Shown: piece by piece, positions 50,801 to 62,312 of the stretch
Position numbering within the stretch: position 1 is the first letter of the stretch
Layout: the number at the start of each line of letters is the position of its first letter
From: Sipunculus nudus
Taxonomy: Eukaryota; Annelida; Sipuncula; Golfingiida; Sipunculidae
DNA length: 64,000 bases
NCBI GenBank assembly: GCA_026874595.1
Contig: CM049306.1
Span: forward strand, 85,898,142-85,962,141
Direction: 5' to 3'
Made by a program: the position numbers and the translations under genes
The notes under the pieces: generated by a model
Seen by the model: the letters and a program-made list of their open reading frames with translations, nothing else
Database searches by the model: none
Told to the model about the DNA's origin: nothing

Positions 50801-51240
50801 AATCTTTTTAAAGAGATTTCCTGTGACCTTGACCTTTGACCTCATGACCCCAAAATCAATTTGGGTCTTGCTTTTTCAATGGGACATATATAAGTCAATT
50901 TTGAAATCATTACATCAATAAAAGCAGGAATTATCATCCAGAAACTAATTTTTGGACAGATAGCTCCTGTGGCCTTGACCTTTGACCTTGTGACCCCAAA
51001 ATTTATATGGATCATCCATTATTGGCAAGTGAGCTATATATTCAAGATGGAAGACCTGGGATGAAAGTTTGGCTTAAAATGCATCCACAGTATCTTTTAA
51101 AATGCCAGTCCAGTGACCTTGACCTTTGACCTCATGACCCTAGAACCTATAGGGTTCTTACTTTAGTGGTGGGCCATACATAAGTCATGTTTGAAATCCA
51201 TATGGCTATCAACACTGGAGATATCATAAGAGGTGTGTGA
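47870..51240 (+). repeat. 288-bp satellite, about 11 monomers, AGGTCA-rich
   Basis: The marker 'ggctgaaaatgcatcca' recurs at about 48200, 48487, 48779, 49060, 49349, 49630, 49919, 50207, 50496 and 50784, a spacing of 281-292 bp. Each monomer has two clusters of half-sites, 'tgaccttgacctttgacctc' and 'tgaccttcacctttgacctt'. Segments 1147 bp apart (48963 and 50110) are almost identical, showing a four-monomer higher-order period. The short - strand frames repeated here (VMRSKVKVTGHIFKK) are by-products of the repeat. Confidence 0.9.
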
Positions 51241-51730
51241 TTTTCACCATATATGGCAATATTCAAGGTCAAGGCCACTATCATAGTAAAGGTCATGACC
51301 CCAATTTAAATAAGCATCATCCCATAACCCATACCTATGTATATGCATAATATAAAAGAAATCTGTCCATTAGTTTTTGACTTATAATGCTCACAGTGCT
51401 GTAAGGTGGCAATTTAGGGGGTATTAAACGGCACGAAAACAAGTAAAGAATAATAGGTGGCGCCACCAGTTTCTGGAACATGACAACCCTATCCATGATC
51501 TTCCATCAACTTGATTTTGGGATAAATCCATGCAAGATTTCTTGAGATATTAAAGAATTTGTGTGATTTTCCCCAAAATTGGACCTATTCAAGGTCAAGG
51601 ACACTCTCCTAGTAAAGGTCATGACCTCATTTTAAATAGGCGTCGTCCTCTTACCCATATCTATACATATACCAAGTTTGGTAAAGTTCCGTGAAATATT
51701 TTTTGGGTTATCGCGCCAACAAGATTCATA
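51235..51730 (+). repeat. Dispersed repeat, paralog of 39656-40135
   Basis: Same block order as 39656-40135 ('ttcaaggtcaaggccacta', 'aaaggtcatgacc', 'ataaatccatgcaagatttc', 'tttggtaaa'), leading straight into the CGG tract. Confidence 0.7.
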
Positions 51731-51731
51731 T

Positions 51732-51732
<1 letters not shown>

Positions 51733-51780
<48 letters not shown>
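51733..51780. repeat. (CGG)16 trinucleotide tract
   Basis: Sixteen uninterrupted CGG units in an otherwise AT-rich intron. They create poly-Ala and poly-Pro open frames on the - strand that are not genes. Confidence 0.97.
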
Positions 51781-52753
51781 GACCGGTATGAAAACATAGT
51801 ATCCCCCGACTTTGTCTGGGGATACAATTAAAACAGGGTTGACCTGGACATCTTTCACACACGCTACAATTCTGGTGCTACACAGTCGTGTCCTGTAACA
51901 CTACCAGACATCTAAGGATCTACTGCTATATGCAGTGCATTATTGACCAATGGATATACTAAATGATATTCTGAAATAAACATCCACTCTTTCATCTGTC
52001 GTAAATACTGCAGATTCGTGTAAGCATCAACTATAAACAGAAATCATTCCAAAGGAAACAATTTCATCATTTACTGTGCACAATGTTTTCCATAAAATGT
52101 TTACTTTCTCCTGGACTTCAAATGGTAAAATAAATACAATCGTAAGGAGCACTAGATTTATACTTCATGCTAAAACTCAAATATGGAGGCAGCACATCTT
52201 TTTTATTTTTCACCAACAGTTGAAGAACAAAAACATACAAGCAAGGTTCAGGGTTACCAGCACTTCAGGAAACTAACATTTCCTGATCCCCCACCAAGTT
52301 TCTATGAAGAATTTTTCAAATTTAAGAATCTTTGTTTCAATCAATTTCCAGTCTGACATTTTGAGTGTTGTTACAGTGTATCACAGTTGTAGTGACAAGA
52401 TGGGCCATTTCACCACCAATATATTGTATGTACATAGGACAGTATTAACTGTAACAAATGCCTGTAATGGACAATCATTCATTGGACTGTTTGGACATTC
52501 GACAGAATACGACATTCTTACAGCTGTCAATTTTTGCCAACCTTATTCCCTGACATTTTTGCAATTTCAAGCACCTCTCTCTGCTGAGAAAAACAAGAAC
52601 TCTTTTTCAAAAGTTTACTGACAGTTTTCAAGAATGCCTTGGAGCTCAATATTGCAGAGTGTTATGCTCTGAATGGTCTTAACTAATAACCAAAAGAACA
52701 CTTAAAACAACAGGTAATATTAAACAAATATTTTTTTATGAATTACTGCTCAC

Positions 52754-52768
52754 CTCAACATCTGGTGT
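52754..52768 (-). CDS. HMGA: 15-nt microexon, TPDVE
   Basis: ACACCAGATGTTGAG between acceptor 'gatctttatattag' and donor 'gtgagcagtaat'. Separated from the next copy downstream by the satellite insertion. Confidence 0.6.
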
Positions 52769-53929
52769 CTAATATAAAGATCAAGTAATGTAGACATTAT
52801 TTTACCATCTACCAAATTTCAATAGCTGAAGGAATATCTAACTGACAAGACGCTAACCCTCCAGTAGATTTTTTTATAAAGCTTTAAACTGAATTCATGA
52901 ATGAACATAGCAGATCCTCTAGGTAATGGAGGATTGGAGTATAACAGAAACTTCATGGACCCTTTCTAAACCGAAATATTTTTTGGAAAACAAAATAAGC
53001 ATCAGAACAGGGTTGACCTGGACATCCTTCACACATGCTACAATTCTGGTGCTACACAAGTATGTCTAGTAACACTGGTAGACATGTAAAGATCTATTGC
53101 TGCATATTATGGTTACCTTTCTGTTTGTCAGAGTTGCTATTCCATGTTTTTTTCTGCAAAAGGGATAATTATCTTGAAAATAAAACCTTTGTGAATAAGA
53201 TGTCCCATTGTTGAAAGCAATTTTGAAGGTAAATGATTGGTATTTTGATTAATAATATATCTGGTTTGTTCAAAGGATGCTTTTATGTACGATGTCACAT
53301 CTTTCAAATTATCTGCCTCCAATGAACAACAATTTCCTCTCAGTCCATATTCCCTTGACTTCTCCTGCAACTGTTAAGATTTTGGACACATATTATTTGA
53401 TCTAATTAATTCATTTAATAGTGGTTTTACCCTGTGTAATCCTTTTGTATGGTAAGATTGGGAAAATGAAACCCTCCTGATACAGTAAGAAGTGAAAATT
53501 GTGAAATATTAACCCGAAGAAATATGGAGCCATGGTGTCCTTGTTGAATTTTCAACATTTAAGAATATTTGTTTAAAAAAATTTCCAGTTTGAAATTTTG
53601 AGTGTTGTTACAATCATTCACAGTTGCAGTGACAAGATGAGTCATTTTACCACCAATATATTGTATGTACATATGACAGTATTAACTGGAACAAATGCCT
53701 GTTATGGACAATCATCCATTAGACTTGTTTGGACATTAGACAGAATATAACATTCTGACAGCTTTCAAATTTTTGCCAATCTCACTCCCTGATATTTTCA
53801 CAATTTCAAGCACATCTCCCTACCAAGAAAAACAAAAACTCATTTTCAAAATGTTACTGACAGTTCACAAAGATGCCTGGGAGCCCTAAATTGAAGAGCA
53901 TTATGCTCTGTATGGTCTTTCTTAACTAA

Positions 53930-54111
53930 TACAGTTGAACCCCGCCTTGCGACCAACCCCGCAATTGTGACCACCCCCACAAATACGACCACTTTTCTTG
54001 GTCCCAAATATATGATCCAGGCAATTAAGAGTCTCACAAATATGACCACCCCCAAATTACGACCACTTTGGTCAGTCCCCAAGGTGGTCGTTATTGTGGG
54101 GTTCCACTGTA
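53930..54111. mobile_element. 178-bp MITE with TA target duplication inside one array unit
   Basis: Element 53932-54109 starts CAGTTGAACCCC and, read inward from the right, CAGTGGAACCCC. Subterminal GCGACCA/ACGACCA motifs are repeated inside. TA flanks both ends. Other units show the empty site 'ttaactaataacccaaaa' (for example about 61385), where removal of the element plus one TA restores the sequence exactly. Confidence 0.85.
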
Positions 54112-54173
54112 ACCCAAAACACTTAAAAACAGCACGTAATATTAAACAAATATTTTTATGATTTACTGCTCAC

Positions 54174-54188
54174 CTCAACATCTGGTGT
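54174..54188 (-). CDS. HMGA: 15-nt microexon, TPDVE
   Basis: ACACCAGATGTTGAG between acceptor 'gcttttctttgtag' and donor 'gtgagcagtaaa'. The MITE at 53932 lies 62 bp downstream in the intron and does not touch the splice sites. Confidence 0.6.
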
Positions 54189-54689
54189 CTACAAAGAAAA
54201 GCAAGAAAAGTAGACATTATTTTACCATCTACCAAATATAAATACCAGAAGGAATATCAAATTGACAAGATTGCTATTCACCCTCCTTTAGGTTTTTTTT
54301 TATAAAGCATTAGACTTAATTCATGAAAGAACATGGCAGATTCTTAAGATTGGTGAATGGAGCAAAACAGAGAAATTCCATGGACCCTTTCTAATCCAAC
54401 ATATTTTTTTTGGAAAACAAAATAAGCAATTTGAACAAATTTGACCTGGACATCTTTCACACATGATACAATTCTGGTGCTACATAAGCATGTCCAGTAT
54501 CATTTACAGACATCTAAAGATTTATTGCTGCATACTGTGGTTACCTTTTCGTTTGTGAGTTTCAATTTTGCGATATTTGCAAAAGGGATAATATTGCCAA
54601 AATTAAAACTTTGTGAATAAGAGGTCCAATCTTCTAAAGCTAAGGAAAAATTTAAAGGTTAATGATTGACATTATGAGTAACTAGATGT

Positions 54690-55843
54690 GGTCAGACAAT
54701 GGTCTCAGAGGGACCCACATTTCTGGTAGTGCTGAACTAGTTTACATATAGGTAAAAACTTAAGTTTATAGTTTAAATATATGACAAACAAAAACAGGTT
54801 TTTTGCAATATGCATGAGGAATAAAAAATCCTACTGGTTCAAATCATATTAAAGAAGATATGTCTGAAATAATGTGTGCAATACAAAATCACTGATTGTA
54901 CTCTAGCAGCCATATTTGGTTTTGAGCAAGTCTGTAATTAAATAAGGATGGAGTCCTCACAGCACTAATGATCCCTGCGAATATGACAAAGACCAAACAT
55001 GTTCTTGTTGAGATATTGGGTGCGAAAAAAATCAACAATTGTGCTCTTGTGGCCATACAGGAATTCCAACAGGTTTGTCATTTGATAGAGTAGGAGCCCT
55101 TAAAGGTCCAATCATCCCTGTGAAAATGAGAAGGATCAAGCACAGTCTTGTTCAGATATCTCATGTCAAAGAAAATCACCAATTGTGCTGTGGTAGCCAA
55201 CAGGTCCATTTGAATTCCAACAGGTCTATAATCAACTAGAGCCCTCATAGGCTCAAATGATCACTGTGAACATGATAAAGATTAAGCATGTTCTTGTTGA
55301 GATATTGCGCACAAAAGAAAATCACCGATTGTACTCTGGCAGCCACATTAGAAAAACTTACAGGTCTGTAATTCAATAGGTCAGGAGCCCTCATAGGTAC
55401 CAATCATCCCTGTGAATTTGAGAAAGATCAAGCCTGTTTTTGTAGAGATATCACATGCAAAAGGAAATCACCAAATGTGCTCTGGTGGCCATATTGGAAT
55501 ATTGACAAGTCTGTAATTCAATAGGCCTGGAGCCCTCATAGGTACCAATCATCCTTGTGAATTTGAGAAAGATCAATTTTGGTCTTGTTGAGATATTGTG
55601 TGTGAAAGAAAATCACTGATAGTGCTCTGGTGGCCATATTGGAATCCTGACAGACCTATAATTCGATATGGATGGAGTCCTTATAGGTACAATCATTCCT
55701 GATAATATGAGAAAAAACAAGCATGTTCTTGTTGAGATATCGCACAAAAGAAAGTGTCACTGATGGATGGCTGGAAGGACGGACAGATGGATGGACTGCC
55801 ATGGTGATCACTACAGAGCACCACTTTTCAAGCACTATCTAAT
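54690..55843 (+). repeat. ~144-bp tandem repeat, six to seven units
   Basis: Units recur at about 54911, 55053, 55194, 55342, 55488 and 55633, marked by 'gtgctctggtggccatattg', 'cataggtaccaatcatccct' and 'ttgttgagatat'. The block ends with 'ggacggacagatggatggac' at about 55780 and interrupts one microexon-array unit. Confidence 0.75.
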
Positions 55844-55916
55844 AATAGATCCAGTATGTTCAAGGGTTGCTATTATGAATGATGTCAGACCTATCAAATA
55901 ATCTGCCTTCAATGAA

Positions 55917-57516
55917 CTAGGGACCCAGAGGTCTCGACGCTCAGCTGTATTTGTCTATAAAAAATATTTTTAAAGAAATTTTTCAGAATGATGGTCCTGT
56001 GACCTTAACCAATGACCTTGTGACAAAAAAATCTGAGAAATTATTATCCTTGAACCTGCAGCATTTAGATTATTGTAACAATATTCTAAAAAATGTGGAT
56101 CAAGTGACCTTGACCTCTGACCATATAACCTCAAAATCTACAGATTTCTTCAACTTTGAGCAAGTAAGCCATGTGTGAAAGATGGAAAGTTTGGGATAAA
56201 AAGTTTGATTTTCATTGCATCCACAATCATTTTAAAGATATGGCTCCTGTGACCTTCACCTTTGACCAGACCTCTGGACCCCGAAAATCAAAATGTTTCT
56301 TACTTATGTGGTGGGTCATTAATAAATCAAGTTTGAAACCACAATCTGTCTAGCCAAAGCAGAATTATCATTCATAAACTAGTTTGTGAATGGATAGGTC
56401 CTGTGACCTTGACCTTTGACCCTATGACCCCAAATCGAAAAGAATCTTCCCTTATTGGCAGGTGAGTAATATCTTGAACATTGAAGGTTTGTGATGGAAA
56501 GTTTGGCTTGAAATGCCTCCACATGCCTTTAAAAGAAATGGGTCCTGTGACCTTGACCTTTGGACTCTAAAATCAACTGGGTTTTTACTTTAGTGGTGAG
56601 CCATATATATGTTAAGTTTGAAACCAATACATCAGACCAAACTGGAGTTATCATCTGGAAACTAATTTGTAAACAGATGGCCCCTGTGACCTTGACCTTT
56701 TGACCCCAAAAGAATTATTAATGCTCTCCCTATACTGGCAGGTCAGGTAAATGTGCAGGATGAAAGTTTGGGATGAAAAGCTTGGCTTTAAATGTAGCCA
56801 TAATCTTTTAAATAAGTGAGTCTTGTGACTTTGAACTTTGACCTCATGACCCAAAAATCATACAGGTTCTTTCTTTAGTGGTGGACTATGTGTAAGTCAT
56901 GTTTGAAATCCATATGTCAATCCAACCTCGAATTATCATCTGGAAACAAATTTGTGTGGATGGACAGATGGACAGACAGACAGATGAACAGAAAGACAAA
57001 CCGGTTGATTACTATAGGGCATCCACTTGTAATCACGTTTTGGGACACTAGATGGAATCATAGCTGAGAAACTGACATGATTGTTGTCATTTTAAAGTAA
57101 AAAAAATAGAAAAATATTCAGAAAAATAAGAAAAAATACAGGTGGCGCCACCACTTTTCAGGAACTGACAAAACCAGTCATGGTCAATAATCAAGGCAAG
57201 TTTCATGACAATCCATGCATAAATTATCAAGATATGAGGTTTTGTATTACATTTTTTTTTATTCTGGGGGTCTTTACAAGCCCCATAGCTCGGAGGATAT
57301 CATTTGCAGTGACCTAATTTCAGGTTTCCAAGAAGATTTTTTATTGACCTCCCTGGATGTCCACTTAGAGTTTCTAGGACCAGCAGTTACAATATGTGCC
57401 CTGCTAAATGATGACCTGACGGCCAGACAACTGGATGGACGGCCGGATGGCTGGATGGCCGACGGACAAAGCGCCATTCCTATACCTCATTTGACTTGCA
57501 GTCAGCTGAGCTAAAA
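55917..57516 (-). mobile_element. Helitron-like insertion, composite, in an array unit
   Basis: On the - strand it runs from the head 'ttttagctcagctgactg' (about 57514) to 'gagacctctgggtccctag' (55917), interrupting 'caatgaa/acaatttcctc' of the host unit. The interior holds five or six diverged 288-type monomers ('gtgaccttgacctttgac' near 56402, 56550, 56688) and a 'ggaaacctgaaattaggtca' core near 57320. A CTAG end followed by T, and no target duplication, fit Helitron-type termini. Confidence 0.5.
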
Positions 57517-58266
57517 ACAATTTCCTCTCAGTCCATGTTCTTCTGCAACTGTTAAGATTTTGGACACATATTATTTGCTCTAATTAATTCCTGTTATAGT
57601 GGTTTTACCCTGTGTAGGCTTTATGTATTGTGAGATCAGGAAATTGAAACCCTCTTGATACAGTGAAAAAGGCAAAATATTAACCCCACAAATATGAAGC
57701 CAACCACAGTACCAGATTCGGCTCTACACAAAATGTTCTGAACTAAACCTCCACTTTTTCATCTGTGGTAAATACTGCATATTTGTGTAAGCATCATCTA
57801 TAAACAGAAAATATTTGAAAGGAAACAATTTCATCATTAACTACAATGTTTTTCCATGAAAATTTTTCAAATTTAAGAATATTTGTTTCAACCAATTTCC
57901 AGTTTACATTTTGAGTGTTGTTACAGTGATTCATAGTTAAGAAGACATAACAGTATTAACTGTAACAAATGCCTGAAATGGACAAGCATTCAATGGACTG
58001 TTTGGACATTGGACAGAATACAACATTCTGACAGCTGTCAATTTTTGCCAACCTTATTCCCTGACATTTTTGCAATTTCAGGCACATCTCTCTGCCAAGA
58101 AAAAACAAAAACTCATTTTCAAAAGTTTAATGACAGTTTTCAAGAATGCCTTGGAGCTTAACATTGCAGAGTGTTATGCTCTGAATTGTCCTCTTAAATA
58201 ATAACCCAAAAACTCTTAAAAACAACAGGTAACATTAAACAAATATTTTTACGAATTACTGCTCAC

Positions 58267-58281
58267 CTCAACATCTGGTGT
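58267..58281 (-). CDS. HMGA: 15-nt microexon, TPDVE
   Basis: ACACCAGATGTTGAG between acceptor 'gctctttattgtag' and donor 'gtgagcagtaat'. Confidence 0.6.
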
Positions 58282-59819
58282 CTACAATAAAGAGCAAGAA
58301 ATGTAGACATTATTTTACCGTCTACCAAATTTCAATACCTGAAGGAATACCTAATTCACAAATAGAAAAGCTGTTGACCCTTCTGTAGTTTTTTTTTTTA
58401 AAAAGCAATAGACTGAATTTATGAAAGAACATAGCAGATTCTTTAGATTGGTGAATGGAGTATGACATAGAAACTACATGGATCCTTTACAAACTGAAAT
58501 ATTTTTTTGGAAAACAAAATAAGCCATCAGAACAGGGTTGACCTTGACATCTTTCACACATGCTAAAATTCTGGTGCTACACAAGTACATGTATGTCCAG
58601 AAACACTCTTAGACATCTAAAGATCTATTGCTGCATAGTGCATACTGTGGTCATCAATTTGTTTGTGATAGTTTCAATTTTGCGATATTTGCAAAAGGGA
58701 TAATTATTGCGAAAACAATACCTTCGTGAACATAAGATTCCATCATCAAAAGCAAATTTTAATGTAAATGATTGATATTATGAATAATAATAGATCTTGT
58801 ATGTTCAAAGGTTGCCATTATGAATGATGTCAGATCTTTCAAATTTTAATTTCCATTCAATCAATGTTCCCTTGGATTCCAATGCAACTGTTAAGATTTT
58901 GCACACATTTTATTTGATTTAATTAAATCATATAAAAGTGCATGTTTTTACCCTGTTCAGGCCTTTTGTATAGTGAGATCAGGAAAACAAAATCCTTGTG
59001 ATACAGTGGAAAATGGAAAATTACAAAATATTAACCCCACAAATATGAAGCAAACCACAGTACCAGGTTCAGTTCTATAAATGATATTCTGAAATAAACG
59101 TCCACTCTTTCATTTGTGGTAAATACTGCAGATTTGTGTAAGCATCATCTATAAACAGAAAATATTCCAAAGGAAACAATTTACTGCAATGTTTTCAATA
59201 TATGTTTTTTTTCTCCTGGACCTCAAATGATAAAATAAAAATACCCTTGTAAGGAGCACTGGATTAATACTTCATGCTTAAAACACAAATCTGGAGGCAG
59301 GCTCAGGCAGCACATCTTAACTTCTTTTCCCCAATACATGAAGAACAAAAACATACAAGCAATGTTCAGGGTTCCCTTACATTTCCTGATCCCCCACCAA
59401 GTTTCAAAGAAGAATTTTTAAAGTTTAAGAATATTTGTTTCAACCAATTTCCAGTTAGACATTTTGCAACAGTAAATAATAGTAGCTGTGACAAGATGAG
59501 CTTATTTCACCACCAATATATTGTATGTACATAGGACAGTATTAACTGTAACAAATACCTGTAATGGACAGTCATCCATTGGACTGAGACAAACATGGCA
59601 GACTGACATCTTTCAATTTTCACCAGTCTTATTCCCTGACATTTTTTTTGCAATTTGAAGCACATCTCTCTAATTTCCTAAGTTTTGTCTGTCCAGAAAA
59701 ACAAAATCTCTTTCAAAATTTTACTGATGGACCTTAAGGATGACTGGGAGCCCTGAGGTTACAGAGCGCTACACTCTGTATGGTCTCTCTTAACTAATAA
59801 CAAAAAGAACACTTAAAAA

Positions 59820-60247
59820 CTAGGGACCCATGGGTTTTGACTCTCAGACGAATTTGCCTATAAGTATATGTTAATGAGCTTTTTCAAAATATGGGTCCTG
59901 TGATCAGTTTGAAGCCAACCTGTTTACACAAAATTTGGAAATATCATCCATAAACAAATTGGTGAATGGATTGGCCCTGTGACCTCGACTTAGTGGCCTC
60001 AAAATCCAAAGAAACCTTCCCCAATTGGCAGGTGTGCCTCGAGGAAGACGGAAGGATTGAGATGAAAAGTTTGGCTTAAAATCTGACTTAATTTCAGGTA
60101 TCCAAGGAGATTTTTTTATTGACCTCCCTGGATGTACACTCAGAAGTTTCTAGGTCCAGTGGTTACAATTTGAGCCCTGCCAACAGACAGACAACAGCAA
60201 AGCACCATACTTATACCTCAGTTGACTTTCAGTCAGCTGGGCTCAAA
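59820..60247 (-). mobile_element. Short Helitron-like insertion in an array unit
   Basis: On the - strand: head 'ttttgagcccagctgactga', then 'ggttggacctag'-type core, then the palindrome 'acccatgggt' and the end CCTAG. It interrupts 'cacttaaaaa/caggtaat' of the host unit without an obvious duplication. Confidence 0.55.
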
Positions 60248-60289
60248 ACAGGTAATTTTAAACAAATATTTTTATGAATTACTGCTCAC

Positions 60290-60304
60290 CTCAACATCTG
60301 GTGT
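60290..60304 (-). CDS. HMGA: 15-nt microexon, TPDVE
   Basis: ACACCAGATGTTGAG between acceptor 'cctttttattgtag' and donor 'gtgagcagtaat'. The insertion 59820-60247 ends about 40 bp away on the donor side. Confidence 0.6.
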
Positions 60305-61452
60305 CTACAATAAAAAGGGCAATAAATGCAGACATTATTTTACTGTCTAACAAATTTCAATTCCAGAGGAAATATATAATTGACAAGACGCTCACCCTCC
60401 AGTAGTTTTTTTTATCAAGCATTAAGACTTAATTCTTGAAAAAAGCACATTCTCTAGGTTGGTGAATGGAATATAAGATAGAAACTCTACAGTTTCCAAA
60501 GCAAAATATTTTATGGAAAACATAATAAGCAATTAGAATAGGGATGATCTTGGCAGCTTACACATGCTTCAAGTCTGGCACTACATATTTGTGTCCAGTA
60601 ACACTTGCAGACATCTAAAGATCTATTGCTGTATGCAGTGCTGTATTGACCAATGGTTATACTAGGTTCTGCTCTGTAAATGATATTCTGAAATAAACAT
60701 TCACTCTTTCATCTGTCGTAAATACTGCAGATTTGTGTGGGCATCACCTATAAACTAAAAAATATTCCAAAGGAAACAATTTCACCATTTACTGTGCACA
60801 ATGTTTTCCATAAAATGTTAACTTTCTCCTGGACTTCAAAGAGTAAAATAAATACAATAATAAGGAGTACTAAATTAATACTTCATGCTAAAACTCAAAT
60901 ATAGGGGCAGCACATCTTACTGCTTTTTCACCAATAGTTGAAGAACAAAAATATACAAGCAAAGTTCAGGATTACCAGCACTTAGAAAACGAACATTTCC
61001 TGATCCCCCACCAAGTTTCTATAAAGAGTTTTCAAATTTAAGATGTTTGTTTCAACCAATTTCCAGTTTGACATTTTGAGTGTTGTTACAGTGTATCACA
61101 GTTGTAGTGACAAGATTGGCCATTTCACCACAAATATAGTATGGATGTATGACAGTATTAACTGTAACAAATGTCTGTAATGGACAATCATTCATTGGAC
61201 TGTTTGGACATTGGACAGAATACAACATTCTGACAGCTGTCAATTTTTACCAACCTTATTCGCTGACATTTTTGCAATTTCAAGCTCATCTCTCTGCCAA
61301 GAATAACAAAAACTCATTTTCAAAAGTTTACTGACAGTTTTCAAGAATGCCTTGGAGCTCAATATTGCAGAGCATGGTCTCTCTTAACTAATAACCCAAA
61401 ACACTTAAAAACAGGTAACATTAAACAAATATTTTTACGAATTACTGCTCAC

Positions 61453-61467
61453 CTCAACATCTGGTGT
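61453..61467 (-). CDS. HMGA: 15-nt microexon, TPDVE
   Basis: ACACCAGATGTTGAG between acceptor 'gcctttcattgtag' and donor 'gtgagcagtaat'. Confidence 0.6.
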
Positions 61468-62091
61468 CTACAATGAAAGGCAAGAAATGTGTAAACATTA
61501 TTTTACCGTCTACCAAATTTCAATACCTGAAGGAATACCTAATTCACAATCAGAAAAGCTGAATTCATGAAAGAACATAGCAGATTCTCTGGATCAGTAG
61601 ATGGAGTATAACATAGATCACCATGGATCCCTTCTCAACAGAAATATTTTTTTGGAAAACAAAATAAGCAATCAGAACAGGGTTGACCTGGACATCTTTC
61701 CCACATTCTACAATTCTGGTGCTACACAAGCATGTCCAGTAACACTCATAGATATCTAATCCTAGAGATCTATTGCTGCATACTGTGGTTACTTTTTTTG
61801 TTTGTGAGTTTCAAGTTCACATTATTTGCAAAAAGTATAATTAATGACAAAATAAAAACCCTTTGTCACGGTGAATAAGAGGTCTCATTGTCAAAAGTGA
61901 ATTTAAAGGTAAATGATTCATAATATGAATAACAATAGACCCAGTATGTTCAAAGGTTGCTATTATGAATGATGTCAGGTCTTTCAAATTATCTGCCTTC
62001 AATGAACAACAATTTGTTGGTCTCTCTCTTGACTAATAGCCCAAAGAACACTTTAAAATATTAAACAAATATTTTAATAATTACCGCTCAC

Positions 62092-62106
62092 CTCGATATC
62101 TGGTGT
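62092..62106 (-). CDS. HMGA: 15-nt microexon, TPDIE (most upstream copy seen)
   Basis: ACACCAGATATCGAG between acceptor 'tctttttgttgtag' and donor 'gtgagcggtaat'. Two changes from the consensus: one conservative (V to I), one synonymous-position (GTT to ATC at the third base). The frame and both splice sites are intact. Confidence 0.55.
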
Positions 62107-62312
62107 CTACAACAAAAAGAGCATAAAATGCAGGCATTATTTCAATACCTGAAGCAAATTTATATCAAATTGAAAAGCTCACTGTTCATCCTCTGGTAGT
62201 TTTTTTACAGCATTAGACTGAATTCAGGAAAAAGGAGATGGCATATTCTCTAAGTTGGTGAGTGGTGTATAACAGAGTCACTCCATAAATCTTTTCTAAA
62301 CCAAAATTATTT

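Larger units (their letters stand above)
47775..51828. mobile_element. ~4-kb insertion carrying the 288-bp satellite
   Basis: It interrupts one array unit between its 'aataagtaactaga' and 'aaaacagggttgacctgg' blocks, which are adjacent in other units. Its ends carry an exact 13-bp inverted repeat, GTATCCCCAGACA (47792-47804) and TGTCTGGGGATAC (51813-51825). The right end is itself a hairpin (51800-51825). No transposase frame. It may be a rolling-circle or fold-back element that amplified an internal satellite. Confidence 0.6.

Noticed and set aside
48025-50921. Recurring 60-76-codon frames on both strands with a shared VMRSKVKVTG block
   Set aside because: They repeat every 288 bp with the satellite and decay with it; nothing indicates selection on the protein.
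47870-51240. CRISPR-like regular repeats
   Set aside because: Monomers are 288 bp with no unique short spacers, in a eukaryotic intron; this is a satellite.
51632-51862. Open frames with poly-Ala or poly-Pro on the - strand
   Set aside because: They are produced by the (CGG)16 tract and adjoining repeat sequence; no start context, family match or splice support.
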